A stretch of 64,000 nucleotides of DNA from SMYC01 sp965197495 (lineage in GTDB: Bacteria; Acidobacteriota; Vicinamibacteria; Marinacidobacterales; SMYC01), in NCBI GenBank assembly GCA_965197495.1, contig OZ240210.1, forward strand, positions 4,836,001 to 4,900,000, in the 5' to 3' direction. Of this stretch, positions 6,925-16,953 are shown in pieces. The notes beneath the pieces are model-generated. The model saw only the letters and a list, made by a program, of their open reading frames with translations. It was not told the origin of the DNA and searched no databases. Position 1 is the first letter of the stretch, and the number at the start of each line of letters is the position of its first letter. The position numbers and the translations under genes were made by a program.

Positions 6925-9134
6925 CTGAAGTTCCTGGCTGAAAAAGCCAAGATCCGGTGTTGATCCAATGAGATAGTTGGAATCAATGGTGCTGGCTTCT
7001 GTCTACACGGTGATACCTTTGAGCAGGTCGTAGGCTCTCTGCTGTTTCGAGTCCGGAGTTGTCGTGACATCGAAGGTGGGCTCGTCGGGTCCGGCTTCCG
7101 GTCGCCGACATTTGTTTCGGACGATGTTGCTGAGAAGGCGCAGCAGCGTGCGGAAGCTGGAAGCTCGACTCCCATCGTCAAGCTTCTTGGTTTGTATCTT
7201 GCGCAGGGCGGCCTCGGAGCGCTTCGCCGGAGCAACCGGGGTCACGCCTGGCCTTCGCCTGCTGGTCCTCGTCAGAGAATAGCAGCGGCCGCCAAGCCTC
7301 CATCATGTGCCACAGGACGTAGTAGGCTAGCATGCACAAGAAGACGTGCGCCCGGACTCGGTTTTCGCGCCGGTGATGAATCGGCCGCACCTTTAGGTCC
7401 ATGCTCTTGAAGGAACGAAACGCCCTCTCGACCTGGGTCAGTAACTTGTAGCTGCGCACTGTGTCGTCGGTTTTCATCCGCTGCTCAGCAAGACTGGTGC
7501 GGATCACGTAGATGCCGTCAAGGGCAGCTTCCGCAGTGACCTTTGTGTCGTCGATTTCGAAGCTAAAGCTGTCGTCGCGAATGTCCAGCTTGAAGTGCTT
7601 GCCGACTTTGTACTTGTTGAGAACTTTGCCTACCCGCACACCGATTTTATCTTTACCATGCAGCTGACCCCGCCCGATCCGTTGGCGAATCCCTCCGAAC
7701 TGCTTAGCGATCGTCCCCATGTGTCGCTTCCACCGCTGGAGCCGTTTGTTGGCGAGCTCAGAGTTGCCGTTGGCGAGGCGCGAGGCGTCGGCATCCATCG
7801 TTGTCTCGTCTAGCTCGAAGTCGAAACCGTCGTCACGGATGTCGAGCCTGTAGTACCTGCCGACCTTGTACTTGTTGAGGAGCTTTTTCACTGCAGCACG
7901 GATGTCCTCCTTGCCCTGCAAACGGCGCCGCTCGACCATCCGACAAACTTTCTCCAGCTCCTTGCAGGTCGCTTCGAGCAGAGCACGGCGCTTGTGACGC
8001 CGCCTCTCGGCCAGCTCCGGATTGCGGCAAGCGACCAGCCTCTCGTTGGGGAAATCCGGGTGCGTCACCTCAAACAGATTCCGCTCGTCGAATAGCCCCA
8101 TCTGGAGCACCCCATCGTTGATGAGCTTGCGAATCGGTTCGGGACGCAGAGCGGTAATCCAGTCGACACCGTCCATCTCCCGCAACTCGTCGATCTGGGT
8201 CTGGGTGATCATTCCGCGGTCGCCCACCATCACAAACTGCTCGATGCCGAAGCGCTCTTGCACCTTTTCTACCTGAGGCAACAGCGTTTTGGGATCGCCC
8301 GTGTTGCCCTCAAAGACCGATACCGACACGGGGATGCCGCGTTCGTTGGTCAGCAGACCGTAGTTGATCTGCAGCTTGCCTTTCTTGCCGTCACGGTCGT
8401 ATCCGAGGCGGGCGATCGGACAACTCACACCCTCGAAGTAGCTTGAGGTTAGGTCATAGAGCGCCAGGCCGTCGTTTTGGAGATGGCGCGCCGCGAGTTT
8501 TTTTTCGATGACCTCCTGGCGTTTGAGAACCCAGTCCATGGCGGCATAGAGATCGTCTTCGCAGGCATCGCTCACCCCCAGGATTTCGGGCAGTGTGGTT
8601 GTGTGCCACCACTGGCTAGTCGCCAGCTTCGACTGCGGTTCGAGGATCCGGGCGACTACCATGGCCACGACCAAATCCCGCTCTGGTGAGTGTCGAGAAC
8701 CAACGAGCTTTTCGAAACCGAGCTGTCTCATGGCGCTGAGCACCGCGTCGACGTGGCCATGGTGCCGGGAGCCGTTCTCGACGATTTTGAAGGCGACTTC
8801 AACCGAGACGAGCTTTTCCCCTTTGAGAATGCGTCGGATGGCGTCGACTGCGTCCATGGGCAATTTGGACAAGTTAGCGAGCGTGCGCTTGCGGACGTTT
8901 CCGCCCACCCGATAGGACTCACGCAGCAGGACCGCGGGGGTAGAGTTGCGATTGGGGATGATGTGGATATGCATGCCCACCATAGTATCCTATATATCAA
9001 TGTGTATCAAACTATAAAAGGCTTTAGACATGCCTACATATTGCGACCCAAAATTAGCCTCTCGGCGTCCCTAAAGACGCGTAATCATTGGGGATTCACA
9101 CTGTCAGTGGGTTCATTCGACCAAGGAACTTCAG
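6925..9134 (-). mobile_element. IS1634-A, complete ends, 6-bp target duplication
   Basis: The ends are inverted repeats CTGAAGTTCCTGGCTG at the left and ...AAGGAACTTCAG at the right. They are flanked by the direct repeat ATTAGA at 6919-6924 and 9135-9140, so the element is 2210 bp. The internal region at the left end (AAGATCCGGTGTTGATCC) is shared in inverted orientation with IS1634-B at 44236-46447. The right end lies in a 126-bp tandem duplication (9034-9282), so a second copy of the end plus ATTAGA occurs at 9250-9266. Confidence 0.85.
7003..8974 (-). pseudogene. IS1634-family transposase A, frameshifted
   Basis: The sequence is about 90% like transposase B (44393-46369). Family landmarks are the N-terminus MHIHIIPNRNSTPAVLLRES, LALYDLTSSYFEG, VMVGDRGMITQTQ (second catalytic Asp region), and VERAFRSFKSMDLKVRPIHH (Glu region). 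One extra base near 7240 (CCCCGGTTGCTCC versus CCCCGTCGCTCC in copy B) shifts the last ~80 residues out of frame. They continue in another frame to 7003 (DLLKGITV). The main frame ends early at 7178 with a foreign tail. The catalytic core is complete, so residual activity cannot be excluded. Confidence 0.9.
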
Positions 9135-9282
9135 ATTAGACGTCGCGGAGCTTCCGATTCTACATATTGCGACCCAAAATTAGCCTCTCGGCGTCCCTAA
9201 AGACGCGTAATCATTGGGGATTCACACTGTCAGTGGGTTCATTCGACCAAGGAACTTCAGATTAGACGTCGCGGAGCTTCCG
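9034..9282. repeat. 126-bp tandem duplication at the IS1634-A end
   Basis: The unit starting CTACATATTGCGACCC begins at 9034 and again at 9160. About 123 bases are identical (…GCGGAGCTTCCG at 9156 and 9282). Each copy carries roughly the last 100 bp of the IS, its terminal GGAACTTCAG, the flanking ATTAGA, and 17 bases of host sequence. The second copy runs up to the start of the AAA ATPase gene and may have moved its promoter. Confidence 0.9.
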
Positions 9283-9296
9283 TGGTACAAAATGCC

Positions 9297-10550
9297 ATGC
9301 CAGCAAGAAAAACCGGGTCTACCCGTGGGCGGAAGTCTCTGTCGAAGAAAAAAACCGCTTCTTCCAAACGCAAAACCGCGAAGAAGAAAGCGCCGGCGAA
9401 ACGCAAGAAAGTCGTGAAGAAGAAGCCGAGCACGCGGGCCCGACCGGCCAAGAAAGTCAGAAAAAGCAGGGCGGTCGCGCGCAAGAAAAAGCCCGCGCGA
9501 GGTAAGAAAAGCAAGAAGGCCGCAAAGTCGTCCGGCAAACCGCTCTATTTATTGTCCGTCGACGTGGAGAACGTGCGCTGCTTCGGCCCGGCTCAGACCC
9601 TGCAACTCTCCGACGAGCGTGGAAAGCCCTATGGCTGGACAGTCATCTTCGGCGACAATGGCGCTGGCAAGACGACGCTCTTGCAAGCGGTCTGCGGCAT
9701 CGCGTCGACGCTGCAGGATCACAAGGAAGTCCCCTCGTTCATTCGCTATAACTGGTGGCCTCAACGTAAACCGACCAAGCCTGCCCTCGTGCGCTCGAAT
9801 GTCCTGCTGAGGCCTCGCGAGGTCGCAGAGTTCTCGGTGCGCTACAGCCCCGAGCGCCGGCGCCAGAGCCCGCCGCCGCGCTGGGACTTCAACCGAGACG
9901 GCACGTTGATCTATTTCGGCTACGGCGCGTCCCGCCGGCACGGACAGGCCGCCGACTCGGGACGCAAGCCCCTCGAATCCTCGGCCGATGAAAGCCTCTT
10001 CGTGGATGACGCCGAGCTTCTGAACGCCGAAGAGTGGTTCGTGCAGATGAGCCATCTCGGACCGGCGCGCCGTCAGCTTCGCGAGGCTCGCGCCGCCAAG
10101 AAGGTGCGCGATCTGCTCAATTCGGTCTTGCTCGACGTGAAAGATATCCGCATCGCCTCGAAACAGGGACGTGCGAGCGTGGAGTTCGAGACGCATTACG
10201 GTTGGGTCTCTTTGAGAGATCTCAGCATGGGCTACCGTACGCTGATTGCCTGGATCGTGGACTTCGCCCGGCGCCTCTATGTGTTGAACCCGCGCAGCGC
10301 CGATCCCCTCGCCGCGCCCGCCGTGGTTTGCGTCGACGAGATCGATCTTCATCTGCACCAGCGGTGGCAACGCAACTTGATGAAGGTTCTCACGGAGGTC
10401 TTTTCGAAGACGCAGTTCATCTGCACGGCGCATAACCGCACGGTCTCGCAGGCGGTTCCGCGGGACGCCAACCTCGTATTGTTGCGGCGCCGAGGCGATC
10501 ACGTCGAGATCCACAACAACGCTGCTGAGCTGCTCGAGGGCGTGCGTTAG
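9297..10550 (+). CDS. AAA ATPase (RecF/OLD-like) with lysine-rich tail
   Basis: The start at 9297 (MPARKTGSTRGRKS) is chosen; a GTG at 9282 falls in the duplicated flank. Residues 1-80 are almost all K, R, A, S and P (KRKTAKKKAPAKRKK), like a histone H1 or nucleoid-protein tail. The rest is an ABC/SMC-type ATPase: LYLLSVDVENVRCFGP, Walker A GDNGAGKTTLL, an LSMGYRTL signature-like segment, Walker B AVVCVDEIDLHLHQRW, and the switch motif QFICTAHN. Such ATPases sense nucleic acid ends or drive nucleases in repair and defence. No nuclease (TOPRIM) domain or partner gene is visible, so the role is unknown. The tail predicts DNA or RNA binding. Confidence 0.8.
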   Translation: MPARKTGSTRGRKSLSKKKTASSKRKTAKKKAPAKRKKVVKKKPSTRARPAKKVRKSRAVARKKKPARGKKSKKAAKSSGKPLYLLSVDVENVRCFGPAQTLQLSDERGKPYGWTVIFGDNGAGKTTLLQAVCGIASTLQDHKEVPSFIRYNWWPQRKPTKPALVRSNVLLRPREVAEFSVRYSPERRRQSPPPRWDFNRDGTLIYFGYGASRRHGQAADSGRKPLESSADESLFVDDAELLNAEEWFVQMSHLGPARRQLREARAAKKVRDLLNSVLLDVKDIRIASKQGRASVEFETHYGWVSLRDLSMGYRTLIAWIVDFARRLYVLNPRSADPLAAPAVVCVDEIDLHLHQRWQRNLMKVLTEVFSKTQFICTAHNRTVSQAVPRDANLVLLRRRGDHVEIHNNAAELLEGVR

Positions 10551-10630
10551 CCGCGGTCCGCAAAGCCTGACCGAAGCGGAGTGTGCGGCGCTCGATGGAA
10601 TGAAAGGCCTGAATCTCAGGTTGAAATTTC

Positions 10631-10936
10631 TTAAGAGGTGCCTGGCAAGTCCCTTTTGCGGAGCGTCTCGCTCGCATATTCGGCACGGGCCTTGGAGTCG
10701 AAGGGCCGGCCACCCGCCTTGCACCAAGCGACGACCTCCTCGATGTCCACCTCGACCTTCACGACGCGCATGCCTTGGCTCTTGAAGAGCGCGACCATCC
10801 TGTCTGCCTGCTCGACCCAATCTTCATACCGTTCTACGAGGACTTCGGGATCGTCCGCACGCTCTCGAAGAAGCTCCCACTGATCAGCGAGATACCAGGC
10901 GACCCCTACGGATTCCAATTCCTTGTCTTTATCCAT
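10631..10936 (-). CDS. Conserved small hypothetical protein
   Basis: The product is 101 residues from the ATG at 10936 (MDKDKELESVGVAWYLADQW). The sequence YEDWVEQADRMVALFK and VVKVEVDIEEVVAWCKAGGR recalls a widespread uncharacterised soluble family of ~100 residues. Longer in-frame starts exist at 11011 and 11065, but the added sequence looks unlike the family. The gene converges with the AAA ATPase gene and has no recognised function. Confidence 0.55.
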   Translation of the reverse strand: MDKDKELESVGVAWYLADQWELLRERADDPEVLVERYEDWVEQADRMVALFKSQGMRVVKVEVDIEEVVAWCKAGGRPFDSKARAEYASETLRKRDLPGTS

Positions 10937-11283
10937 ACTCTCTAGCGCTGTCCCAAGCTCCAACTCTATAACACCCGTTTGCTTGCTCCAAAGCCTGATG
11001 TCAGAAACCATCGCGCATCGATCGTCGAACGATGAATCGCGGAGGGAGCGGAGTATCAGCCGCATTGGGCTCGCGCTTTCCGCACATCGCCTCCGTCGCG
11101 GATCGGATCTGTATCGTGTTTCAGGCGCGACTCGGTCTGGACCAAGTTGCGCGAAACACGGGCGCGAAAAAAACTTTGACTTTCGCTTGATAACTTTTTT
11201 CGAACGACTCCGTGCAAACTCGGCAGTGCGATCGAGGATGCGCCCATGACGCGTTCGTATCGCTTACAGAGACGCTATCGGTC

Positions 11284-11500
11284 TGCTTGACATTGGCCGG
11301 TTTCAGGTCTCGGTGGACGATTCCTTGTTCGTGCGCTTCCTCCAAAGCCTCGCCGATCTTGGTGGCGATTTCGAGAGCTTCTTCCAAAGGGATGGGACCG
11401 CGTGAGATCCATTCGGCCAGCGTCTCTCCCGGAACCAGCTCGAGAACGAGATAGTGCGTGCTCCCGGACTGTTCCGCCTCGCTATCAGAGAGCTAATTGG
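11284..11500 (-). pseudogene. Ser/Thr protein kinase fragment
   Basis: The frame reads YLVLELVPGETLAEWISRG, then EALEEAHEQGIVHRDLKPAN: the hinge and catalytic loop (HRDLKPAN) of a Hanks-type kinase. The P-loop, VAIK lysine and DFG motif are all absent. The frame closes with a stop at about 11500 on the upstream side and diverges after KPANV at about 11284. It is an orphan piece of a kinase like that at 29512. Confidence 0.8.
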
Positions 11501-11502
11501 GA

Positions 11503-11726
11503 AATCATAGCCGACAGCACCCGGCGACGATGGATCGCCGGTTGAAGTACCTTCGAGAGTTGCAGAAAAGTAGAAGCAAAGTCGGCGTCCGCTCGTGACT
11601 TGTGCGGTTCTTGTGCGGAACTATCGAACCACTACCGAGATCATGGGTTCCCATGCTCGGCGTCTTTTCCCGTAACCGCTTGGTTTGAGAGCAGGTCAGC
11701 CTGAGTCCCGCCCCCGGTACCATCTA
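11503..11726. other. No recognisable content
   Basis: This stretch lies between the kinase fragment and the outer target repeat of IS1634-C. I see no protein-like frame and no recognisable RNA gene. Confidence 0.4.
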
Positions 11727-11871
11727 AGTCCTTTTAGTCGGAACTTCCGCCGGCTAGACGCATGTAAACCCGTACGTTTAAAGCAGATGCGGCGGTTCGA
11801 AATGTAATGTGTAAGCATGTAATAGTGACAGAACAGTTTATTTTACTGATTTAATCCTGTATAGTCGGCGC

Positions 11872-12155
11872 ATGTACATCGCCAAGGTGCCGAACCGCAA
11901 CTCGCCCCCAGCGATTCTCATCCGCGAAAGCTACCGCGAAGGCGGTGCGCCCAAAACGAGGACCGTCGCCAACATCTCGAAGTGGAAGCCCGCGCGAATT
12001 GAAGCTCTTCGCCAGTTGCTGAAGGGCAACGTGGATTTGGGTGAGGCTCAGCAGTTCGAGATCACCAGAAGCAAGCCTCACGGACATGTTGCGGCCGTGC
12101 TGGGAACGCTGCGCAAAGTTGGCCTCGAGCGAATCATCCATAGCCGCCAGCGCCG
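11872..12155 (+). pseudogene. IS1634-C transposase, 5' part
   Basis: The N-terminal ~94 codons of an IS1634-type transposase (MYIAKVPNRNSPPAILIRES, then HGHVAAVLGTLRKVGLERI) end at the IS21 target site. Joining 12155 to 16954 restores the frame across the codon CGA and gives HSRQRRERDLVV, matching the family. Codons read beyond 12155 belong to IS21. Confidence 0.9.
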
Positions 12156-12348
12156 TGTGATTTGTCAGGATCATGACTCCACTTGAGGGCGTGTTTTTCA
12201 GAAACATTCCCCACCCCATTTTCAGAGACATGACCCCGGCAAAGGGGTGAGTTTTTCAGAAACATGACCCCACTTTTCGGAGTCATGACCCCACCCCTTT
12301 GAGGCCGAGCTCGGCTGTGCGAGCCTTCTTGGAAACAAGGAGGTCGTA

Positions 12349-13055
12349 TTGGCATACAGGGAGCACGGTATGTGGGAAGTTCTGGATGTTCTGAAACGGC
12401 ACCATCGAGGGGAGAGCCAGCGAAGGATAGCTGTAGCGACCGGTCGGGGCCGGAAGACGATTCGCGCGTATATACGAGAGGCGAAGAAACTAGGCTGGTC
12501 GAAGGAGGTTCCACCGGATGACGAGTTCGCGTCGCGGGTGGCGCAGCGACGCCAGCCGGGCCCGAGTTCGAGCGAGGCTTCTGCATCGGAAAAGGCGCTA
12601 CGCGCCCATCATGATCGCATCCAGCAATGGGTGGAAGGCCCCGAGGGAGAGAGGGGCCTGAAGCTCACCAAGGTCCATGAGCTATTGACCCGCGAGGGAG
12701 TCGACGTTTCTTACAGCTCGGTGTATCGCTACGCGGTGGAGCAGTTCGGTTTGGCACGGTCCAGGCTGACACTGCGCCGAGCCGAGGTTTCACCGGGTGA
12801 GCTCGCCGAAGTGGATTTTGGTCAACTCGGCAAGATCTACGACCCGGAGTCGGATCGGAAGCGACTCGTCTGGGCGTTGCTCGTCACTCTCGGCTTCAGC
12901 CGCCACCAGTACGTTCACGTCAACTTCTCTCAGAAGCCGGACGTTGTCATCGATGGACTGGAAGAGGCGTGGGAGTTTTTCGGAGGTGTGCCTGAGCGGG
13001 TCGTCGTCGACAACATGAAGACGGCGGTGGTGAAGGCGGACCGCTATGAGCCTAG
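12349..13055 (+). pseudogene. istA: istA transposase, 5' part
   Basis: An N-terminal helix-turn-helix (RRIAVATGRGRKTIRAYI) is followed by the start of the DDE domain: ELAEVDFGQLGKIYD (first Asp) and ERVVVDNMKTAVVKADRYEP (second Asp). The frame is cut at the CTAG target site of IS1634-D. Joining 13055 to 15063 restores ...DRYEPSFQRTMEQYAEL in frame. Without the insertion the protein would be ~505 residues, normal for IstA. Confidence 0.92.
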
Positions 13056-15058
13056 CCCATGTTTCCCTTTTAGGTGTCTAAGTCATCGAAAACAAAGGAT
13101 CGAGATCGGCGGTTTGTCTCTACGCTGACAGCACCTCCTCGGAGAAGGCTGGCGGGTCGCGTTCAACGATGCCGAGTGCAGTCAGGATCGAGTTGGCGCG
13201 AGCGGTGCCGCGCGTGACGACGCGCTTAGTCCGCCCAGAACCCAGCTGTAAGTCGACGACCCGGACCGAGCGTAGCGCTTGTAGTGCCTCGGTTGCGGAC
13301 AGGTCGAGTTCGGCGACCTTGAGCTTTTTCTCAAGAGCCCGATGCACAAGGAAGGCCAGCGTAGCTACGAAAAGATATGCCTCCACACGCTCATCGGTCT
13401 GGTGGTAAACGGGACGCATCTCAATGACATCCTTAAGGCATGAGAAGGCTCGCTCGACCTCGTTTAGGTCCTTGTAAAGGCGCACGGCGTCGACCGGAGA
13501 GAGGTTTTGCTCCTCGGTTTGAATAACGTACTTACCCTCGTAGGCTTGCTCGCGCTTGAGGTTGACGGGGTGCTCGAAGAAGCGGAAGCGACCGTTTTTG
13601 TACTCCCAGTCGTAGTAACGGTGACCGTGGTGGCGTGCCTGTATGCGCGCGGCGGCGGCACCGATTTTCTCGGGGGCTTTCAATCGTCCGTCGCGCACGC
13701 GGCGCTCGAGGGCCTCGAATGCCGCACGGGCACGTCCCATGGCCCGCAGCCTCTGCCCGCGCTCGTAGGCGAGCCTTTCGTCGCTGTGAACGACGAAGAT
13801 GCGCACCCCAGACTGCTCGGAGCGGACTTCTTGCACACGAGTCTTAGGTGGCTCGGCTTTTTCGCTCACCGTGATGCCACCAGGGCAGTCGATCCACTCT
13901 CCGCTGGCGCGCTCGATGTAACGATAGACCTCCTCGCGCCGTCGTCTTTGCAGCCCGACGAGATAGCCCTGCTTGCGCGAGCGCACCACTGCCAGGCTGT
14001 CGCTCGTTACCATCCCTCGGTCGCCGACAAAAACCACGCGGTGCAAACCGAATCGTTCGTTGAGATCGTTGAGCACCTGCGGCACCGTTTTCGCGTCACG
14101 CCAGTTGCCGGCGAAAACATGGTGGGCGATCGGCCAACCGTCCACCATCACCAGACCGATAAGCACTTGCCGGTTACGCGGTCTGCGGTCGCGACTGTAG
14201 CCGTGGGCGCCGAGCCCCGGAGGGCCTTGACCTTCGAAGTACGTCGATGTCAGGTCGTAAAACACCATATCAACCTCAAGCGAAAACAGATCCCGCAAGC
14301 GCAAAAACAGCTCCTTCTCGATCTGTTCTTTGCGGGCATGCAGCTAGTCGAGCGTTCGGTACCATTGCTTGAGTTGGCGAAACTCCACGCGAACCCGCGG
14401 GGAGCGACTCGCTCGCCGTTCCCCATCATCGCGCCACTGCGGCACCCACCGCCGCCCCTGCCGGTCGCAGACGAAGTCGGTCTCGAGCCAGCGCGCCAGA
14501 CCGTGCTCGCTTGACGGAGCACATAGCCGGTTGGCGACCAGCACCAAAGCTCGCTCGCTTAGCGCCACTCCGTCCCGCTTGCCGCGGCCCCCGAGCCGGT
14601 CGAGAATCTGCTCCAGCCCGAGCTCGCGCCACAGCGTCGCCGTCACCAGCATCGGACCCCAATCCCACGCGTCTGCCCCCGCGACCTGCTCGGCTGCTCG
14701 CTCGGTGTCGGCCGGTTCACCGGCCCCAAGCAACCGATTGAGGGAGTCGAGATTGGCAACTAGGAGATCCTTGCGCCCCAAGTTGCACACTACGCGTTGC
14801 TTCGGCTTGCCGTGCTCCCGATACGACTCGACCAGGCGGACATACTCATGTTGAACCCCTTTGCCGCCTGCGGCCCGAACGATGCGGAAGAACATAACCT
14901 GTCCTCACGCATACTACATGTCATTGTCCACGATTACAACGTATTAATGGCGCTCAAAGCACAATCTCTGTCTCTACGTTTTGGGCGAAATCCAACCCCC
15001 GTTCCTTTGAATTCAGTCACTTACGAGCGTTAGGGTGCTCATAAAGGGTAAACATGGG
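13056..15058 (-). mobile_element. IS1634-D nested in istA
   Basis: Inverted ends CCCATGTTTCCCTTT (13056) and ...AAAGGGTAAACATGGG (15058) are flanked by CTAG at 13052-13055 and 15059-15062. This is a 4-bp palindromic target duplication. The element is 2003 bp and is unrelated at DNA level to IS1634-A, -B and -C. Confidence 0.88.
13120..14895 (-). pseudogene. IS1634-family transposase D with in-frame amber
   Basis: The frame runs from MFFRIVRAAGGKGVQHEYV at 14895 to EEVLSA at 13123. It is interrupted by a single TAG at 14344-14346, where RTLD-stop-LHARKEQIEKEL suggests a former Gln (CAG). Downstream landmarks are MVFYDLTSTYFEG, VVFVGDRGMVTSDS and VERAFSCLKDVIEMRPVYH, so the catalytic Asp/Glu region is kept. 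A restart at 14304 would lack the N-terminal ~195 residues. Suppression or reversion of one base would restore it. Confidence 0.88.
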
Positions 15059-15062
15059 CTAG

Positions 15063-15876
15063 TTTTCAGCGCACCATGGAGCAGTATGCAGAGCTCCGAG
15101 GCTTTGTCATCGACCCGGCAGTCGTACGCCAACCGAAGGGCAAGCCGATCGTCGAGAGAGGGGTGCCGTACGTTCGAGAGAGCTTTTTCCGCGGTGAGCA
15201 GTGGCTCGACCTGGCTCACGTCCAGCGGGAAGCTCGACGTTGGTGTCTGGAAGTCGCGGGCCGGCGTATTCACGGGACCACCCAAAAACGCCCTCTCGTC
15301 GTCTTCGAAGAGGTCGAGCTTGCTTGCCTTCGGCCCGTGAACGGGCCTCGATTCGATACGCCTCAGTGGGCCGAGCCGTCCGTTCATGACGACCCCCCAG
15401 ACCTCGAGGCCTACGCCAGGCGCGACCCGGAGCGTATGGTGCGCCAAGCCAAGAAACTCGGCAACAACATCGGCCGTTTCATGAGTCTGCTCCTCAGCGG
15501 CGTCTTTCCATGGGCCAAGCTCCGACAGGCTCAGAAGCTCATGCGCTTGGCCGACAAGTACGGCCATGCTCGCGTGGAAACCGCTTGCCAGCGAGCCCTG
15601 GGCTTCGATCTCATCAATGTCCAAAGGGTGGAGCGCATTCTCAAGAATGCCGTCGCGCCGTCGGACGACCCACCACAAACAGGAGAGCTGGTCTCGATGC
15701 CCTTGAGATTCCTTCGCCCCAACGAAAGTTTCTCTCATGAACCGAAACGAAAGGAGAATCCAGATGGAAATCAAAAACTCACTGAAAACGATTCTGAAGA
15801 GGCTCAAGCTCTCGGGGATCCTTGCGACGCTGCCGGAGAGGATCGCCTACGCTCAAAAGGCAAAACTACCGAGTGA
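15063..15876 (+). pseudogene. istA: istA transposase, 3' part
   Basis: This part continues istA after IS1634-D: FQRTMEQYAELRGFVIDPAV, then GKPIVERGVPYVRESFF with the catalytic Glu, then the C-terminal RRIHGTTQKRPLVVFEE and VRQAKKLGNNIGRFMSLLL. The catalytic triad is thus split across the insertion. The end overlaps istB by about 110 bases, more than usual, because the frame runs on past the expected IstA C-terminus near 15730. Confidence 0.9.
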
Positions 15877-16537
15877 AGACCTCCTGGAACTTATCCTGCA
15901 GGACGAAGTGGACCGACGCGACCAAGTCAATCTGCAACGGCGTCTCAAACGCGCCTCCTTCACCGAGGAGCAAACCTTCGAGAATTTCGACTGGGATGCC
16001 CCGGTGGGCTTCGATCGCCATCGCGTTCGCGACCTCTTCTCGCTCAGTTTTATCGAGGCCAAGCAAGACGTTCTCTTCATGGGAAGCGTGGGCGTCGGCA
16101 AAACCTTCCTCGCTCCCGCTCTCGGCCATGCAGCCTGCCGGGCCGGATACGACGTGCTCTTCATCCGCGCCGATCAGATGTTCCTCGAGCTCAAGCAGTC
16201 TCGTGCCGACTACTCTCACGAAAAGGCGCTCAGACGCTTTCTCGCCCCCGACCTGCTCATCCTCGACGACTTCGCTCTGCGTCGGCTCGATACCACACAG
16301 TCCAACGACATCTACGAAGTCGTCATCGAGCGCCACCGCCGTTCGTCCACGATCCTCACCTCAAATCGACACGTCGACGAGTGGATTCCTTTGTTCGATG
16401 ACCCGATTCTTGCCCAGAGCGCTCTTGACCGTTTGTCCCACAACGCTTACCAAGTCCAGATCGAAGGCGAAAGCTACAGGAAGGGACAACGTCCCGACCT
16501 CTTGGCCTCGAAACTCGAAAATGTCCACCAAACCTGA
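15764..16537 (+). CDS. istB: IS21 helper ATPase IstB
   Basis: The ATG at 15764 follows AAGGAG at 15751-15756 and starts MEIKNSLKTILKRLKLSGI. An upstream in-frame ATG at 15737 is less likely. The protein is a DnaC-like AAA+ ATPase: Walker A GSVGVGKTF, Walker B LLILDDFALR, sensor ILTSNR, and the terminal HNAYQVQIEGESYR. IstB assembles on target DNA and directs IstA. It looks intact, although its istA partner is interrupted. Confidence 0.92.
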   Translation: MEIKNSLKTILKRLKLSGILATLPERIAYAQKAKLPSEDLLELILQDEVDRRDQVNLQRRLKRASFTEEQTFENFDWDAPVGFDRHRVRDLFSLSFIEAKQDVLFMGSVGVGKTFLAPALGHAACRAGYDVLFIRADQMFLELKQSRADYSHEKALRRFLAPDLLILDDFALRRLDTTQSNDIYEVVIERHRRSSTILTSNRHVDEWIPLFDDPILAQSALDRLSHNAYQVQIEGESYRKGQRPDLLASKLENVHQT

Positions 16538-16548
16538 AAAGGAGTGAA

Positions 16549-16900
16549 TCTTGCGAATCCAACCACCGAAGCGCGAACACAAGCTCCACCATCGCCCGAC
16601 AACAGCCTCCCGTGGACCGGCCCATACCTGCGGTACCCCCCTCGGCGCCGACATCCGGGTTGTCGCCGGAACCCCTGCCGCATCGCGGCCGGCGGGATCT
16701 CCAGTCGCCCTACGGGCTCCTTCCGATCCCGCCGAGGTCTCTCTCTATCAACGTACTCATGCATGTTCCTCCTCCGCCCTCTACACTAATTTTCAAAGAC
16801 CCAAGTGTCTCAAGGATGTTGGTACACAGGAGCGACGACAGAGATCTGTTACAGATCCGAGGAAGTTGTGGTATTGATTCTCGGGTAGGCCTTTGACCCC
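16549..16900. other. Non-coding IS21 right segment
   Basis: No coding frame is supported between istB and the IS21 terminal repeats. Small frames here have biased composition (Pro, Arg, Ser) and no family resemblance. The segment may be older cargo or eroded IS sequence. Confidence 0.4.
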
Positions 16901-16953
16901 GGGGGCATGTTTATGAAAAAGGTGGGGTCATGATTCTGAAAAATGACACGCCG

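Larger units (their letters stand above)
12156..16948 (+). mobile_element. IS21-family element inside IS1634-C
   Basis: Terminal inverted repeats TGTGATTTGTCAGGATCATG (12156) and its partner ending ...CTGAAAAATGACA (16948) match at about 20 of 25 positions. They are flanked by the direct repeat CGCCG (12151-12155 and 16949-16953), the 5-bp duplication expected for IS21. Further ATGACCCC and CAGAAACAT repeats at 12170-12300 and 16905-16945 are the multiple transposase-binding repeats usual for this family. It contains istA (split) and istB. Without the nested element it is about 2.8 kb. Confidence 0.9.

Noticed and set aside
9034..9282. Long target-site duplication of IS1634-A
   Set aside because: Both copies lie on the same side of the element and include IS sequence, so they cannot be flanking target copies. 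The 6-bp ATTAGA is the better call.
9549..10820. 423-codon minus-strand frame
   Set aside because: It is antisense to the AAA ATPase, which has Walker A and B motifs.
13507..14514. 335-codon plus-strand frame inside IS1634-D
   Set aside because: It is antisense to the transposase and has no similarity to accessory IS proteins.
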